Positions 1-6,984 of a stretch of DNA of 27,332 nt are shown piece after piece. The stretch covers positions 1-27,332 of the forward strand of contig CAZMXI010000057.1 in NCBI GenBank assembly GCA_964570205.1. Direction: 5' to 3'. Origin of the DNA: CAZMXI01 sp964570205 (lineage in GTDB: Bacteria; Planctomycetota; Phycisphaerae; Tepidisphaerales; Tepidisphaeraceae). The notes under the pieces were generated by a model. That model saw nothing but the letters and a program-made list of their open reading frames with translations, was not told where the DNA came from and made no database searches. Each line of letters begins with the position of its first letter. Within the stretch, counting starts at the first letter, position 1. The translations under genes and the position numbers were made by a program.

Positions 1-236
1 CGCAACACGCAACACGCACCCCCATTTCCCCCAATCCCCTTCCCCTCAACCCCTTACACCTCATCCATGTCCCAAAATGTCCCGAAATGTCCCACAGTAC
101 AGATTTCACTCTCGCCGCCCTGTCCATCCCCTTCACGGCCGCCTTCGTGCCTTGGCGACTTCGTGTTTCAACTTCCCCGCCCCATCGCCCATCGCGCCGG
201 CAGCATCGGCGCATGGATCGCCGGCCGCTAAGCCGC
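1..236. other. Intergenic region downstream of the mltA-like gene
   Basis: No convincing gene is seen here. The extreme left end carries a 7-bp direct repeat (CGCAACA twice, 1-14) followed by C-rich sequence. Positions 67-96 hold three 10-bp tandem units (listed separately). A GC-rich inverted repeat, GCGCCG/CGGCGC at 194-199 and 207-212, lies just past the stop of the minus-strand lytic transglycosylase gene. It could end that transcript, but no T-tract follows it on the minus strand. The overlapping open frames are only GC-rich shadows. Confidence 0.6.
67..96. repeat. Three 10-bp tandem units ATGTCCC(A/G)AA
   Basis: Three consecutive units read ATGTCCCAAA, ATGTCCCGAA and ATGTCCCACA, so the 7-bp core ATGTCCC recurs exactly every 10 bp, close to one helical turn. 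The array is intergenic. The 10-bp phasing would suit a protein bound to one face of the helix, but it may also be an end fragment of a dispersed repeat. The function is unknown. Confidence 0.75.
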
Positions 237-1496
237 TTACTGCCCGGCCTGCGTGTACTTGGACACAAGCTCCGGCTTCAACGCAACATAATACAGCGCA
301 CCTTCGTTGTACTGATGTCCCGCCTTCGCCTCAGCCTCGTTGCCGATGCCCATGTAAATGTCGCAGCGCCCCGCGGCCCGGATCGCCCCGCCCGCATCCT
401 GATCCATCATGAACCCGTTGAACAGGAACTTCTTCTCCGAATCGCCGCTCACCGGCACCGGCACATCCAGAAACGCCGGCATCGCCCGCGGATAGACTTC
501 CTTGTCCGTCGCGATCGTCGCGAAGGTGGTCACCGGCACATTCAGCTTGCCAAATGGCCCGCCGGGACGGTCCATGAAGAACACTGTCCGCTTGTTGGCC
601 GACAGGTACTTGTCCATCGCCTCGGGATGAGCGGCGAAATACGCCGTCATGCCTTTGAGGCTGAGCTGGTCCTTGGTGATCGCGCCTTCGGCCACCATCT
701 GCTTGCCGGGGCTGGTGTATTCGTACCCGTTGTGTCCGGCATAGCCGATCTCCATGATCCGGCCATCGGTCAACTTCAGCCGCGCCGAGCCCTGGACGGT
801 CACGATGTACGCCTCCCAGCGGCTCTTGAGCCACACGAGCTCGTTGCCGGCCAGTTTATTCTGCGTCTCAATCTCCGCCCGCGTCCAGTAGGGCGCGATC
901 GTGCCATCGGGCAGTTTTCGTCCGACCGTCTCGCCGGTCGTCTGGTCGGAGACCAGGTCCGCCGGGCGCTTGTGCAAAGGATACTGAAATGGTCCGGTAC
1001 GCGTCAGGCTCGCCTCGCGGTCTGGCGTGCAATAGCCGGTGAACAGGACGCGATCGGTGTAGCCCGGCCCATCCGGATTGGGCGCGCCGATCGACTTGTA
1101 GACCTCGAAGTTCTCGCGGATCTGCTTGTCGATGAACGGCCCTGCCGCCGCCCGGTCCATGCCGCCCGCCTGATTGACCAGTTCCCGCATCGCCCGCAGG
1201 CTCGCCACCGCGCGGTCGTGGGTGATGTCGAGATAGGGGTAATACTGCTTGCTGCTCGGCTTGGACATGTACAGCAGGCTGGCATCGATGGAACGCGGCA
1301 GCATGCCCAGGTTCCAAGTGCATTTCGAGAAGTCCGGATATTCATCCGGCGATATCTTGCGCAGCGCCATCTGCCCCGGCGGCAGTTCCTGCCCATAGTT
1401 CAGCGGTTTGTTCTTCTTGCACCCAGGCGCCACGATGGCCAGCAAGAGCGAGGCAAACAGAGATGCGACCAACGCGCGGTCCATGCGGATAGACAT
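237..1496 (-). CDS. mltA: MltA-type lytic transglycosylase, predicted lipoprotein
   Basis: This 419-residue protein matches membrane-bound lytic murein transglycosylase A, which cleaves the MurNAc-GlcNAc bond of peptidoglycan to give 1,6-anhydro products. The C-terminal 3D-type region is the clearest part: FMMDQDAGGAIRAAG followed by CDIYMGIG and a late YY. The Asp of DAGGAI (about residue 367) aligns with the catalytic Asp308 of E. coli MltA. The N-terminus has a hydrophobic segment ending in APGC (Cys26), an imperfect lipobox, so a lipid anchor is likely but not certain. ATG at 1496 is preferred over GTG at 1502 because GGAGG lies about 8 nt before the ATG. It is the last gene of a minus-strand run after the adaptor and methyltransferase, with a gap of about 80 nt that contains a TATCAT hexamer (1524-1529) as a possible own -10. 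Confidence 0.85.
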   Translation of the reverse strand: MSIRMDRALVASLFASLLLAIVAPGCKKNKPLNYGQELPPGQMALRKISPDEYPDFSKCTWNLGMLPRSIDASLLYMSKPSSKQYYPYLDITHDRAVASLRAMRELVNQAGGMDRAAAGPFIDKQIRENFEVYKSIGAPNPDGPGYTDRVLFTGYCTPDREASLTRTGPFQYPLHKRPADLVSDQTTGETVGRKLPDGTIAPYWTRAEIETQNKLAGNELVWLKSRWEAYIVTVQGSARLKLTDGRIMEIGYAGHNGYEYTSPGKQMVAEGAITKDQLSLKGMTAYFAAHPEAMDKYLSANKRTVFFMDRPGGPFGKLNVPVTTFATIATDKEVYPRAMPAFLDVPVPVSGDSEKKFLFNGFMMDQDAGGAIRAAGRCDIYMGIGNEAEAKAGHQYNEGALYYVALKPELVSKYTQAGQ

Positions 1497-1529
1497 AGGC
1501 ACTTCCTCCGTGAAGCCTGTGAAATGATA

Positions 1530-1558
1530 CCGCGAACGTCGGTAATTGGTAGTCGCGG
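1530..1558. other. Inverted repeat between methyltransferase and mltA genes
   Basis: CCGCGA (1530-1535) pairs with TCGCGG (1553-1558) around a 17-nt loop. It lies in the 84-nt gap upstream of the lytic transglycosylase gene. It might be a weak terminator for the upstream gene or part of the mltA leader. No T-tract follows on the minus strand, so the role is unclear. Confidence 0.3.
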
Positions 1559-1580
1559 CAAAATGGGCCGACCGGGCAAC

Positions 1581-2192
1581 TCAATCGGCGGCCCTCTCAG
1601 CGATGATTGTGCAATCACCCTCGTAATAGCCGTCCAGCTTACGCACTGTTCCTCCCACCGTGCCGAGGAAATGCTCGACATCCTCGACCCGATGCCACGT
1701 CAGCCAATCGGCCGACGCCAGCCGCGGCGAGCAGAGGAAGTTGAAGACCAGGGCGCAGGTCGCTGCCTCGAACGCCACCCGCAGAGTCCGATAAAAGTCG
1801 TCGACCGACAGTGTATTGAGCGATCCGCAGAAGAGGACCACATCAGCGCCGGCGAGAAGGCGGTGCGGCTCGCAAACGAAGTCGGCCTGGATGATCTGGC
1901 AATCGGGCAGGCGCTTCTTGCGGGCGGCTTCGGCCAGTTCGGGCACGGCTTCGAGCCCGAGGTAATGGGCCGGCCGGATGTTGCGCGCCAGCAACCACTC
2001 GAGCAGGTCGGCCCGCCCGCAGCCAACATCGAGCGCGTTCATGCCGTTCAGGTCGCACAGCCGCGCGATTGCCTCGAAACGCAGCGCCTGCGTCTGCGGG
2101 CTGGCCCAGAGCAGCGATTCAAACCGCGCTCCGTGCCGCCGCACGGCGTTGAGGTAGGGATCGAGGTATGGGCGATGGCGTTTTTCGCTCAT
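1581..2192 (-). CDS. Class I SAM-dependent methyltransferase
   Basis: This 203-residue protein has a Rossmann-type SAM-binding motif I, ALDVGCGRADLLEW, at residues 53-66. A conserved acidic end of strand beta2 (YLGLEAVPE) and a motif IV-like segment (ADVVLFCGSLNTLS) follow. The substrate cannot be told from the sequence. Its ATG overlaps the TGA of the adaptor gene (ATGA, 2189-2192) and it has no clear Shine-Dalgarno of its own, so it is probably translationally coupled to the adaptor. No link between methylation and efflux is evident and the shared operon may be incidental. The length is normal for a minimal class I methyltransferase. Confidence 0.8.
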   Translation of the reverse strand: MSEKRHRPYLDPYLNAVRRHGARFESLLWASPQTQALRFEAIARLCDLNGMNALDVGCGRADLLEWLLARNIRPAHYLGLEAVPELAEAARKKRLPDCQIIQADFVCEPHRLLAGADVVLFCGSLNTLSVDDFYRTLRVAFEAATCALVFNFLCSPRLASADWLTWHRVEDVEHFLGTVGGTVRKLDGYYEGDCTIIAERAAD

Positions 2193-3475
2193 GGGCGGGC
2201 GCTGGTCTGGGCGGCGCCTCCGGGCGGGGCGCCCTTGATCGTCACCGGCGTGCCGTTGGCCAGCTTGTTGAGATTATCGATCACGATCGTTTCCGAGCCA
2301 TTGAGGCCCGCGAGCACCTCGACCAGGTCGCCGCGCTTCTGGCCGGCCTCGAAGACGATCTCGGCCGCCTTGCCCTCGCGCACTGTGAAGACCTTGTTCA
2401 CCCCGGCGAAGGACACCACGGCGCTGGCCGGCACGAAGACGACCTTCGGGTCCACATGGGTATAGACCCATGCCTTGGCGAACGCGCCGGGCTTGAGGCG
2501 TTTCTGCGGATTGGGGACCAGGACTTCGATTTCGAAGGTGCGATTGGCCGGGTCGATCTGCGGATTGATGCGGGAAACCTCGCCCCAGAACTCCTCCTGG
2601 CCGTAGGCCTCCATGCCCAGGCGAACCTTCTGGCCGTTCTTGATCTGGGCGACGAATCGTTCGGACGCGGTTGCCCGCAGCTTCACCGGATCGTCATCCA
2701 CGAGTCGAAACAGCGCTGTGCCCTCGCGGACGTACTCGCCGATGGCGATGAGGCGCGATGACACGGCGTAGGAATCGCCGCCAATCCGGCTTGGCCGGGT
2801 CGCGGGCAGGTAGGGGGCGCGGATGGTCGCATCCATCAGGCTCTGTTTCGCCAGGTCCAGATCCGCCAGCCTTGCCTCGACCTGTGCCAGCAGCGATCGC
2901 GCTGCGAGCAACTCCACGTCGTAATTTGCGCTGGCGACTTCCCACGCGGTTTTCAGGTCAGCGAAGTCCTGGTCGCTCAACAGCGGCGGATCCTGGTCGT
3001 GGAGTTGCCGGCCTCGCTCGTACTTCGCCTTGGCGTTGTCGGCCTGGAGCTTGGCACGCTTGACCGTGGGCACCTCGGTCGGGCTGAAGTCGCTGGAGGG
3101 AACGCTTGACAGGTTTAATTTTGCCAGCACCTCGCCGACCGCGAGTTCCTTCTGGCGCACTGCCAGATCGTAATCCTGAAGCTCAAGCTGCGCCAGCACC
3201 TGCCCGGGCTGGACCTGGTCACCGACGTCGTGGCGGATTTCGGCGATACGGCCGCTGACCTTGGCGGTGATGGTCGCGTCTTCCTGTCCGTGAAGCGTGC
3301 CGACAACCGCCACCCATTTCTGCATCGGCTCGACGCGCACGGGCTGCACGGTGACCGCCACGGGCGCCGTCTGGCGCCTCGCGTCACCCTTTGGCTGCTC
3401 AGAACGATTGCACCCCGCCGCCGTGCATGCCATCGCCCCCATGACGCCCAACAACTTAAACCATCGACCGATCAT
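2189..3475 (-). CDS. RND/HlyD-type efflux periplasmic adaptor subunit, lipoprotein
   Basis: This 428-residue membrane-fusion protein would bridge an inner-membrane transporter to an outer-membrane channel. It has a lipobox TAAGC (Cys22) and a biotinyl/lipoyl half-motif ITAKVSGRIAEIRHDVGD. A long alpha-helical hairpin (KLQADNAKAKYERGRQL onward) follows, then the second lipoyl half (DATIRAPY), a beta-barrel (VSRINPQIDPANRTFEIEV) and a membrane-proximal domain. The frame stays open upstream to 3757, but that extension overlaps the divergent TetR gene. The ATG at 3475 has AAAGGG about 9 nt upstream and starts a normal signal peptide. The expected RND permease does not follow; a methyltransferase does. 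A TetR-like operator lies about 40 bp upstream and probably controls it. Confidence 0.88.
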   Translation of the reverse strand: MIGRWFKLLGVMGAMACTAAGCNRSEQPKGDARRQTAPVAVTVQPVRVEPMQKWVAVVGTLHGQEDATITAKVSGRIAEIRHDVGDQVQPGQVLAQLELQDYDLAVRQKELAVGEVLAKLNLSSVPSSDFSPTEVPTVKRAKLQADNAKAKYERGRQLHDQDPPLLSDQDFADLKTAWEVASANYDVELLAARSLLAQVEARLADLDLAKQSLMDATIRAPYLPATRPSRIGGDSYAVSSRLIAIGEYVREGTALFRLVDDDPVKLRATASERFVAQIKNGQKVRLGMEAYGQEEFWGEVSRINPQIDPANRTFEIEVLVPNPQKRLKPGAFAKAWVYTHVDPKVVFVPASAVVSFAGVNKVFTVREGKAAEIVFEAGQKRGDLVEVLAGLNGSETIVIDNLNKLANGTPVTIKGAPPGGAAQTSARP

Positions 3476-3485
3476 GCTGTGCCCT

Positions 3486-3513
3486 TTGACGCCCGCGGCG
3501 ACCGCTTTACAAT
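3486..3513 (+). promoter_or_regulatory. Putative sigma-70 promoter for the tetR gene
   Basis: TTGACG (3486-3491), a 16-nt spacer and TACAAT (3508-3513) resemble a vegetative promoter pointing to the TetR gene. The predicted start is near 3520, inside the palindrome at 3514-3527, which fits autorepression. On the opposite strand TATTGT (3510-3515) could be the -10 for the adaptor gene, so the two divergent promoters would overlap. Sigma-70 consensus is assumed to hold in this organism. Confidence 0.5.
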
Positions 3514-3527
3514 ACTGACGGGTCGGT
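3514..3527. promoter_or_regulatory. Putative TetR operator palindrome
   Basis: ACTGACGGGTCGGT is an inverted repeat in which five of seven base pairs match around a central GG; the half-sites are ACTGAC and GTCGGT. This form resembles operators of many TetR/AcrR repressors of efflux genes. It lies between the divergent adaptor and tetR genes, directly after the plus-strand -10 and overlapping the minus-strand -10. Binding is inferred from sequence form and position only. Confidence 0.55.
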
Positions 3528-3577
3528 TTTGACCATGGAACAAGTATACCCTCGTCGTGGGCGGTCCACCATCGGCC

Positions 3578-4156
3578 ATGCAAAGACCTAACGACAAGAA
3601 GCGACACAAGATCATCGAGGCCGCAGCGCGGCTCTTCGCCAGCCGGCCGTTTCACGAGGTGCGCCTTGATGAAGTCGCCGCTGCCGCCCATGTCGGCAAG
3701 GGCACGCTCTACACCTATTTCGAGAGCAAGGATGACCTCTACGCAACGCTGATCCACGATGGCCTGGTCCAGCTCGTGATGGACCTTCGCGGCCAGGCGG
3801 CCAGAGGGCAGGCCGCGGGTTCAAGCCTTGAACAGATCGTCCGTCACATGGTCAGCCACGCTTTCCGTCACCCCCACCTCTTCGAGCTGATGCGGACGGC
3901 CAGGCACCTGGCCCATGATCCGCGCGTGGCCCGGACGCGCCAGGAGCTGGCGGACCTCATTGCCGGCGTCCTTCGCCGCGGCACGCGTCAGGGCGTCTGG
4001 TCGGATCCGCATCCCCTGCTCACCGCCGTGTTCATCCCCAGCCTGGTGCGCTCGGCCATGTTGTACGGTCCTGAAAACCTCAGGGAGGAAGTCCTCGCCG
4101 GCCACATCCTGCGTGTGCTGCGCGGTGGACTGGGCTGGAAAGAGAACACGCCATGA
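3578..4156 (+). CDS. TetR/AcrR-family transcriptional repressor
   Basis: This protein is about 192 residues long and has a TetR N-terminal helix-turn-helix: KIIEAAARLFASRPFHEVRLDEVAAAAHV followed by GKGTLYTYFESKDDLY, with the conserved YxYFxSKxxL signature. The C-terminal ligand-binding half (HMVSHAFRHPHLFELMRT onward) is typical but does not identify the ligand. An in-frame GTG at 3557 would add seven residues; the ATG at 3578 is chosen because it starts close to the first helix, though neither has a strong Shine-Dalgarno. Its stop overlaps the start of the outer-membrane channel gene (ATGA, 4153-4156), so the two are co-translated. It likely represses itself, the channel gene and the divergent adaptor gene. 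Confidence 0.88.
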   Translation: MQRPNDKKRHKIIEAAARLFASRPFHEVRLDEVAAAAHVGKGTLYTYFESKDDLYATLIHDGLVQLVMDLRGQAARGQAAGSSLEQIVRHMVSHAFRHPHLFELMRTARHLAHDPRVARTRQELADLIAGVLRRGTRQGVWSDPHPLLTAVFIPSLVRSAMLYGPENLREEVLAGHILRVLRGGLGWKENTP

Positions 4157-5553
4157 TTCGACTCCGTATCCTTATTGCCGCTGTGTGTGCTCTGGCCGTG
4201 GGCATGGTCCAGGGATGCAAGGTTGACCAGGCCAGGGAGGTTGCCGCATACCGCAGCATTCTCGATCAAGACGCCCCGACGGATGTGCCGTTTGACCGCG
4301 GCGATCCGCTCACTCTCCAGACCGCCTTGGCCCTGGCGAACCAGCATAACGAACGCCTGGGCATTCGCGGCGAGGAGTACCTGCAGGCCCTGATCGCCAA
4401 GGACCGCGCCGCCGCCGCCTTCCTGCCCACGGTTCAGCTCTCGCCAAGTCACTCGGCAGTCGATGCCGGCGACAGCCGCACCGAAGACAGCCCGGTCGAG
4501 CGCACCGACGTTCCCCTGAATGCCCGGGCCAATGTGTTCAATGGCTTCTCGGACCTGAACAGCTACCGCGCAGCATCCCGCAACATCCTGCTTCAGCGTG
4601 CGCTGCTGCTGGATGCCCAGGCGGTCGTCCTGCTGGATGTCTCCCGGATCTACTATCAGATTCTTCGCGCTGAGGAGTCGGTGCGCGTGCTTCAGAATTC
4701 GCTCCAGGCGCAGGAGGCGCGGCTCAACGAGGTGCAGCAGCAACTCCGCGCGGGCCTCGGGCGGCCACTGGATGTGTCACAGCGCGCCGCCCAGGTGGCC
4801 GGAACGCGCGTATCGCTCATTGCCGCCCAGAACGACACCGCCAACGGCAGGGCGGTGCTGGCATTTCTGACCGGCACGCCCGTGCAGGCCAGCCCCCTGG
4901 TCGACACCCTCGATCTGCCGCCGGACCTTCCCGACCTGGACAAGCTCGAGACCCTCGCGCTGCTGTATCGACAGGACCTGGCGGCGGCCGCCGCCGCCAT
5001 CGAGACCGCCCGGTTTGCGGTGAAGGCTGCGTATGGTCAGTATTACCCCTCGATCAGCGTCAATCTGAATTACTACCTGTCGCGCGAGAGCGAGCCCACC
5101 GAGAGCGAATGGAACGCGCTGTTCAACCTGAACCTTCCGATTTTCACCGGCGGCGTCATCAAGGCCGACGTGCGGCGGGCGCTCTCCGAGCTTCGCCAGG
5201 CGAACCTCACCCGTCGCCAGGTGCTTCAGGAGGTCCAGGTCGCCCACCAGAACCTCCTGCGCAGCCATCAACGATTGGAGCAGCTTGACCTGCAGATCAA
5301 GGCGGCCAGCGACGCTGTGCGGCAGGCCGAGGGCTTCGAGAAGGCGGGCTTTGGCACCAACCTCGACGCTGTCATTGCCCGCGACCGCCTGCTTGCGGCC
5401 GAGCTGGACCGCGCCAGCGAGACTTACGATTTGAAGGTGTTCTATTTGAATCTGCTTCGCGCCACCGGGCGGTTGTCGTTGCGCCTTCCGGGCGAGCCCT
5501 CGCCCACCAGCCAGCCCGCCGGGGCGCCGCTGGCCCTGCATCAGACGCCATGA
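4153..5553 (+). CDS. TolC-family outer-membrane efflux lipoprotein
   Basis: This 466-residue protein belongs to the outer-membrane factor family (two OEP repeats), which form trimeric channels for tripartite efflux or secretion. The signal peptide ends in MVQGC, giving lipidated Cys22 as in NodT/OprM-type channels. Repeat 1 begins near LTLQTALALANQHNERL and includes NVFNGFSDLNSYRAASRN. Repeat 2 includes ETLALLYRQDLAAAAAAI and LNLPIFTGGVIKADVRRAL. The C-terminus has a PTSQPAG linker-like motif. It overlaps the upstream TetR gene and is convergent with hisS, with only 35 nt between the stops. Its natural partner is the divergent adaptor. No inner-membrane pump gene lies in the window. Confidence 0.88.
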   Translation: MIRLRILIAAVCALAVGMVQGCKVDQAREVAAYRSILDQDAPTDVPFDRGDPLTLQTALALANQHNERLGIRGEEYLQALIAKDRAAAAFLPTVQLSPSHSAVDAGDSRTEDSPVERTDVPLNARANVFNGFSDLNSYRAASRNILLQRALLLDAQAVVLLDVSRIYYQILRAEESVRVLQNSLQAQEARLNEVQQQLRAGLGRPLDVSQRAAQVAGTRVSLIAAQNDTANGRAVLAFLTGTPVQASPLVDTLDLPPDLPDLDKLETLALLYRQDLAAAAAAIETARFAVKAAYGQYYPSISVNLNYYLSRESEPTESEWNALFNLNLPIFTGGVIKADVRRALSELRQANLTRRQVLQEVQVAHQNLLRSHQRLEQLDLQIKAASDAVRQAEGFEKAGFGTNLDAVIARDRLLAAELDRASETYDLKVFYLNLLRATGRLSLRLPGEPSPTSQPAGAPLALHQTP

Positions 5554-5588
5554 TGGCGAGCGGTTGCATCATGGCGCCCGGCCCACCC

Positions 5589-6860
5589 TCATGCCTGCGT
5601 GGCTTGCGTCAGGTGATCGATGATCCGCCCGCGGGCGAGGGTGGCCTGCTGGCCGGTCGCCAAGTCCTTTGCCACGATGGTGCCCTGCGACAATTCGGTG
5701 TCGCCCAGGATCAGGCACATTGCGGCTTTTTCCCGGTCGGCCACCTTGAACTGGGCCTTGGCTGAGCGCGGCGAATAGTCCATATCGGCCGAGAAGCCGG
5801 CCTGGCGCAGCTCGCGCAGGAGCTGCCACTGGGCATCGCGAGCGGCATCGCCGAGGGCGACGAGCCAGATCAGGGGCTTGCGCTGAGTCGGCAGGGCGAT
5901 GCCTTGCGCCTCCAGCGCGATCAGCAGCCGTTCGATGCCCGAGCCGAAACCGACGCCGGGCGTCGGCCGGCCGCCCAACGTCTCCACCAGGTTGTCATAG
6001 CGGCCGCCGCCGCCGACGGCGTTCTGCGCGCCCAGGCCCCCGGCGGTGACTTCCCAGAGCGTGTCGGTGTAATAGTCGAAGCCGCGCACGAGCGTGCCGT
6101 CGGCCGCGAACGGCACGCCGGCATCCTTGAGCAATGCCGACACGCGATCGAAGTGCCCGCGGCTCCTGGGCGAGAGGTACTCATAAGCGGCCGGAGCGCC
6201 TTCGCAGGCCTGGACATCGCGCGGATCCTTGCTGTCGAGGATACGGAGGGGATTCTCCTTGAGGCGCCGCTGCGAATCCTCGCTCATGCGGGATGCGTTT
6301 GGCTCCAGGAACGACCGCAGGGCGTCGCGATAGCCGGCCTTGCTCTCGGCGTCACCGAGGCTGTTAATGCGCAGCGCCAAATCCCTGAGTCCGCAGCGCC
6401 GGTAGAACTCGAGCTGAAGCAGGATGCACTCCACGTCCTGCTCGGGCTGGGCGATGCCGAACGCCTCGACGCCGAACTGGTGGTGCTGGCGAAGCCGGCC
6501 CTTCTGTACGTTTTCCGCGCGGAAGTTGGGAGCGATGTAGAACACTTTCACCCGCGCCCCTTCCTGTGCGATCAGGCCGTGTTCGATGACTGCGCGGACC
6601 ACGCCGGCGGTGCCCTCGGGGCGCATGGTCATGGATCGGCCGCCGCGATCGTCGAACGTGTAGGTCTCCTTCCTGACGATGTCGGATGTCTCGCCGACGC
6701 CTCGGTGAAACAGCTCGGTGTGCTCGAGCACGGGCGTGCGGACCTCCTGGTAGTGGTAGAGCGCGGCGACCTCGCGTGCGATCCCCTCGACCGCCTGCCA
6801 TCGCCATGCATCCGCGGGAAGGACATCCTCGAAGCCTTTGGGCGCCTGAATCTGGGACAT
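5589..6860 (-). CDS. hisS: Histidine--tRNA ligase
   Basis: This 423-residue class II aminoacyl-tRNA synthetase charges tRNA-His in the cytoplasm. Visible motifs are the N-terminal PKGFEDVLP, motif 2 FRAENVQKGRLRQHHQ (113-128), the histidine-specific RGFDYYTDTLWE (259-270) with the conserved Arg, GGGGRYDNL (283-291) and motif 3 GFGSGIERL (304-312). An anticodon-binding domain follows (LIWLVALGDAARDAQWQLLREL). The frame is open to 6908, but that would put the start inside the terminator stem. The ATG at 6860 starts the canonical MSQIQAPKG and has GGGA about 9 nt upstream. A strong terminator from the tig side ends about 15 nt before this ATG, so the source of the hisS transcript is unclear (see findings). 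Confidence 0.95.
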   Translation of the reverse strand: MSQIQAPKGFEDVLPADAWRWQAVEGIAREVAALYHYQEVRTPVLEHTELFHRGVGETSDIVRKETYTFDDRGGRSMTMRPEGTAGVVRAVIEHGLIAQEGARVKVFYIAPNFRAENVQKGRLRQHHQFGVEAFGIAQPEQDVECILLQLEFYRRCGLRDLALRINSLGDAESKAGYRDALRSFLEPNASRMSEDSQRRLKENPLRILDSKDPRDVQACEGAPAAYEYLSPRSRGHFDRVSALLKDAGVPFAADGTLVRGFDYYTDTLWEVTAGGLGAQNAVGGGGRYDNLVETLGGRPTPGVGFGSGIERLLIALEAQGIALPTQRKPLIWLVALGDAARDAQWQLLRELRQAGFSADMDYSPRSAKAQFKVADREKAAMCLILGDTELSQGTIVAKDLATGQQATLARGRIIDHLTQATQA

Positions 6861-6875
6861 GCTCGTTTCCCGGCT

Positions 6876-6910
6876 AAAAAGCATGCCCACGCGGTTTGAC
6901 GTGGGCATGC
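6876..6910 (-). terminator. Rho-independent terminator between tig and hisS
   Basis: A perfect 11-bp stem, GCATGCCCACG (6881-6891) with CGTGGGCATGC (6900-6910), closes an 8-nt loop. On the minus strand it is followed directly by TTTTT (6880-6876). This is a classical intrinsic terminator placed 75 nt after the tig stop. Because the hisS ATG (6860) begins 15 nt after the T-run, it could also act as a leader attenuator for hisS. Confidence 0.85.
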
Positions 6911-6940
6911 GGGTCTTCTCATGCGATGGCGAGGAGAGTC

Positions 6941-6977
6941 CTCACCCTGCCCTATCCCGGATTGCCGGGAGGGGTCG
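6941..6977. repeat. REP-like palindromic intergenic sequence
   Basis: CTCACCCTGCCCTATCCCGG then ATTG then CCGGGAGGGG has a small perfect stem (TCCCGG/CCGGGA, 6955-6960 and 6965-6970). It resembles the family of dispersed repeats of the form CCCTCACCC...CTCTCCCG...CGGGAGAGGG seen in many high-GC genomes. Only one degenerate copy is present in this window, so repeat status is an inference from the general pattern. Confidence 0.4.
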
Positions 6978-6984
6978 TATCTGC

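Noticed and set aside
87..2465. Very long plus-strand open frame (792 codons) opposite mltA, methyltransferase and adaptor genes
   Set aside because: It is rich in Arg, His and Pro, matches no family, and lies antisense to three well-recognised genes. It is a high-GC shadow frame.
3476..3757. N-terminal extension of the adaptor protein to 3757
   Set aside because: It would overlap the first 180 bp of the tetR gene and place extra residues before a good lipoprotein signal peptide with its own Shine-Dalgarno.
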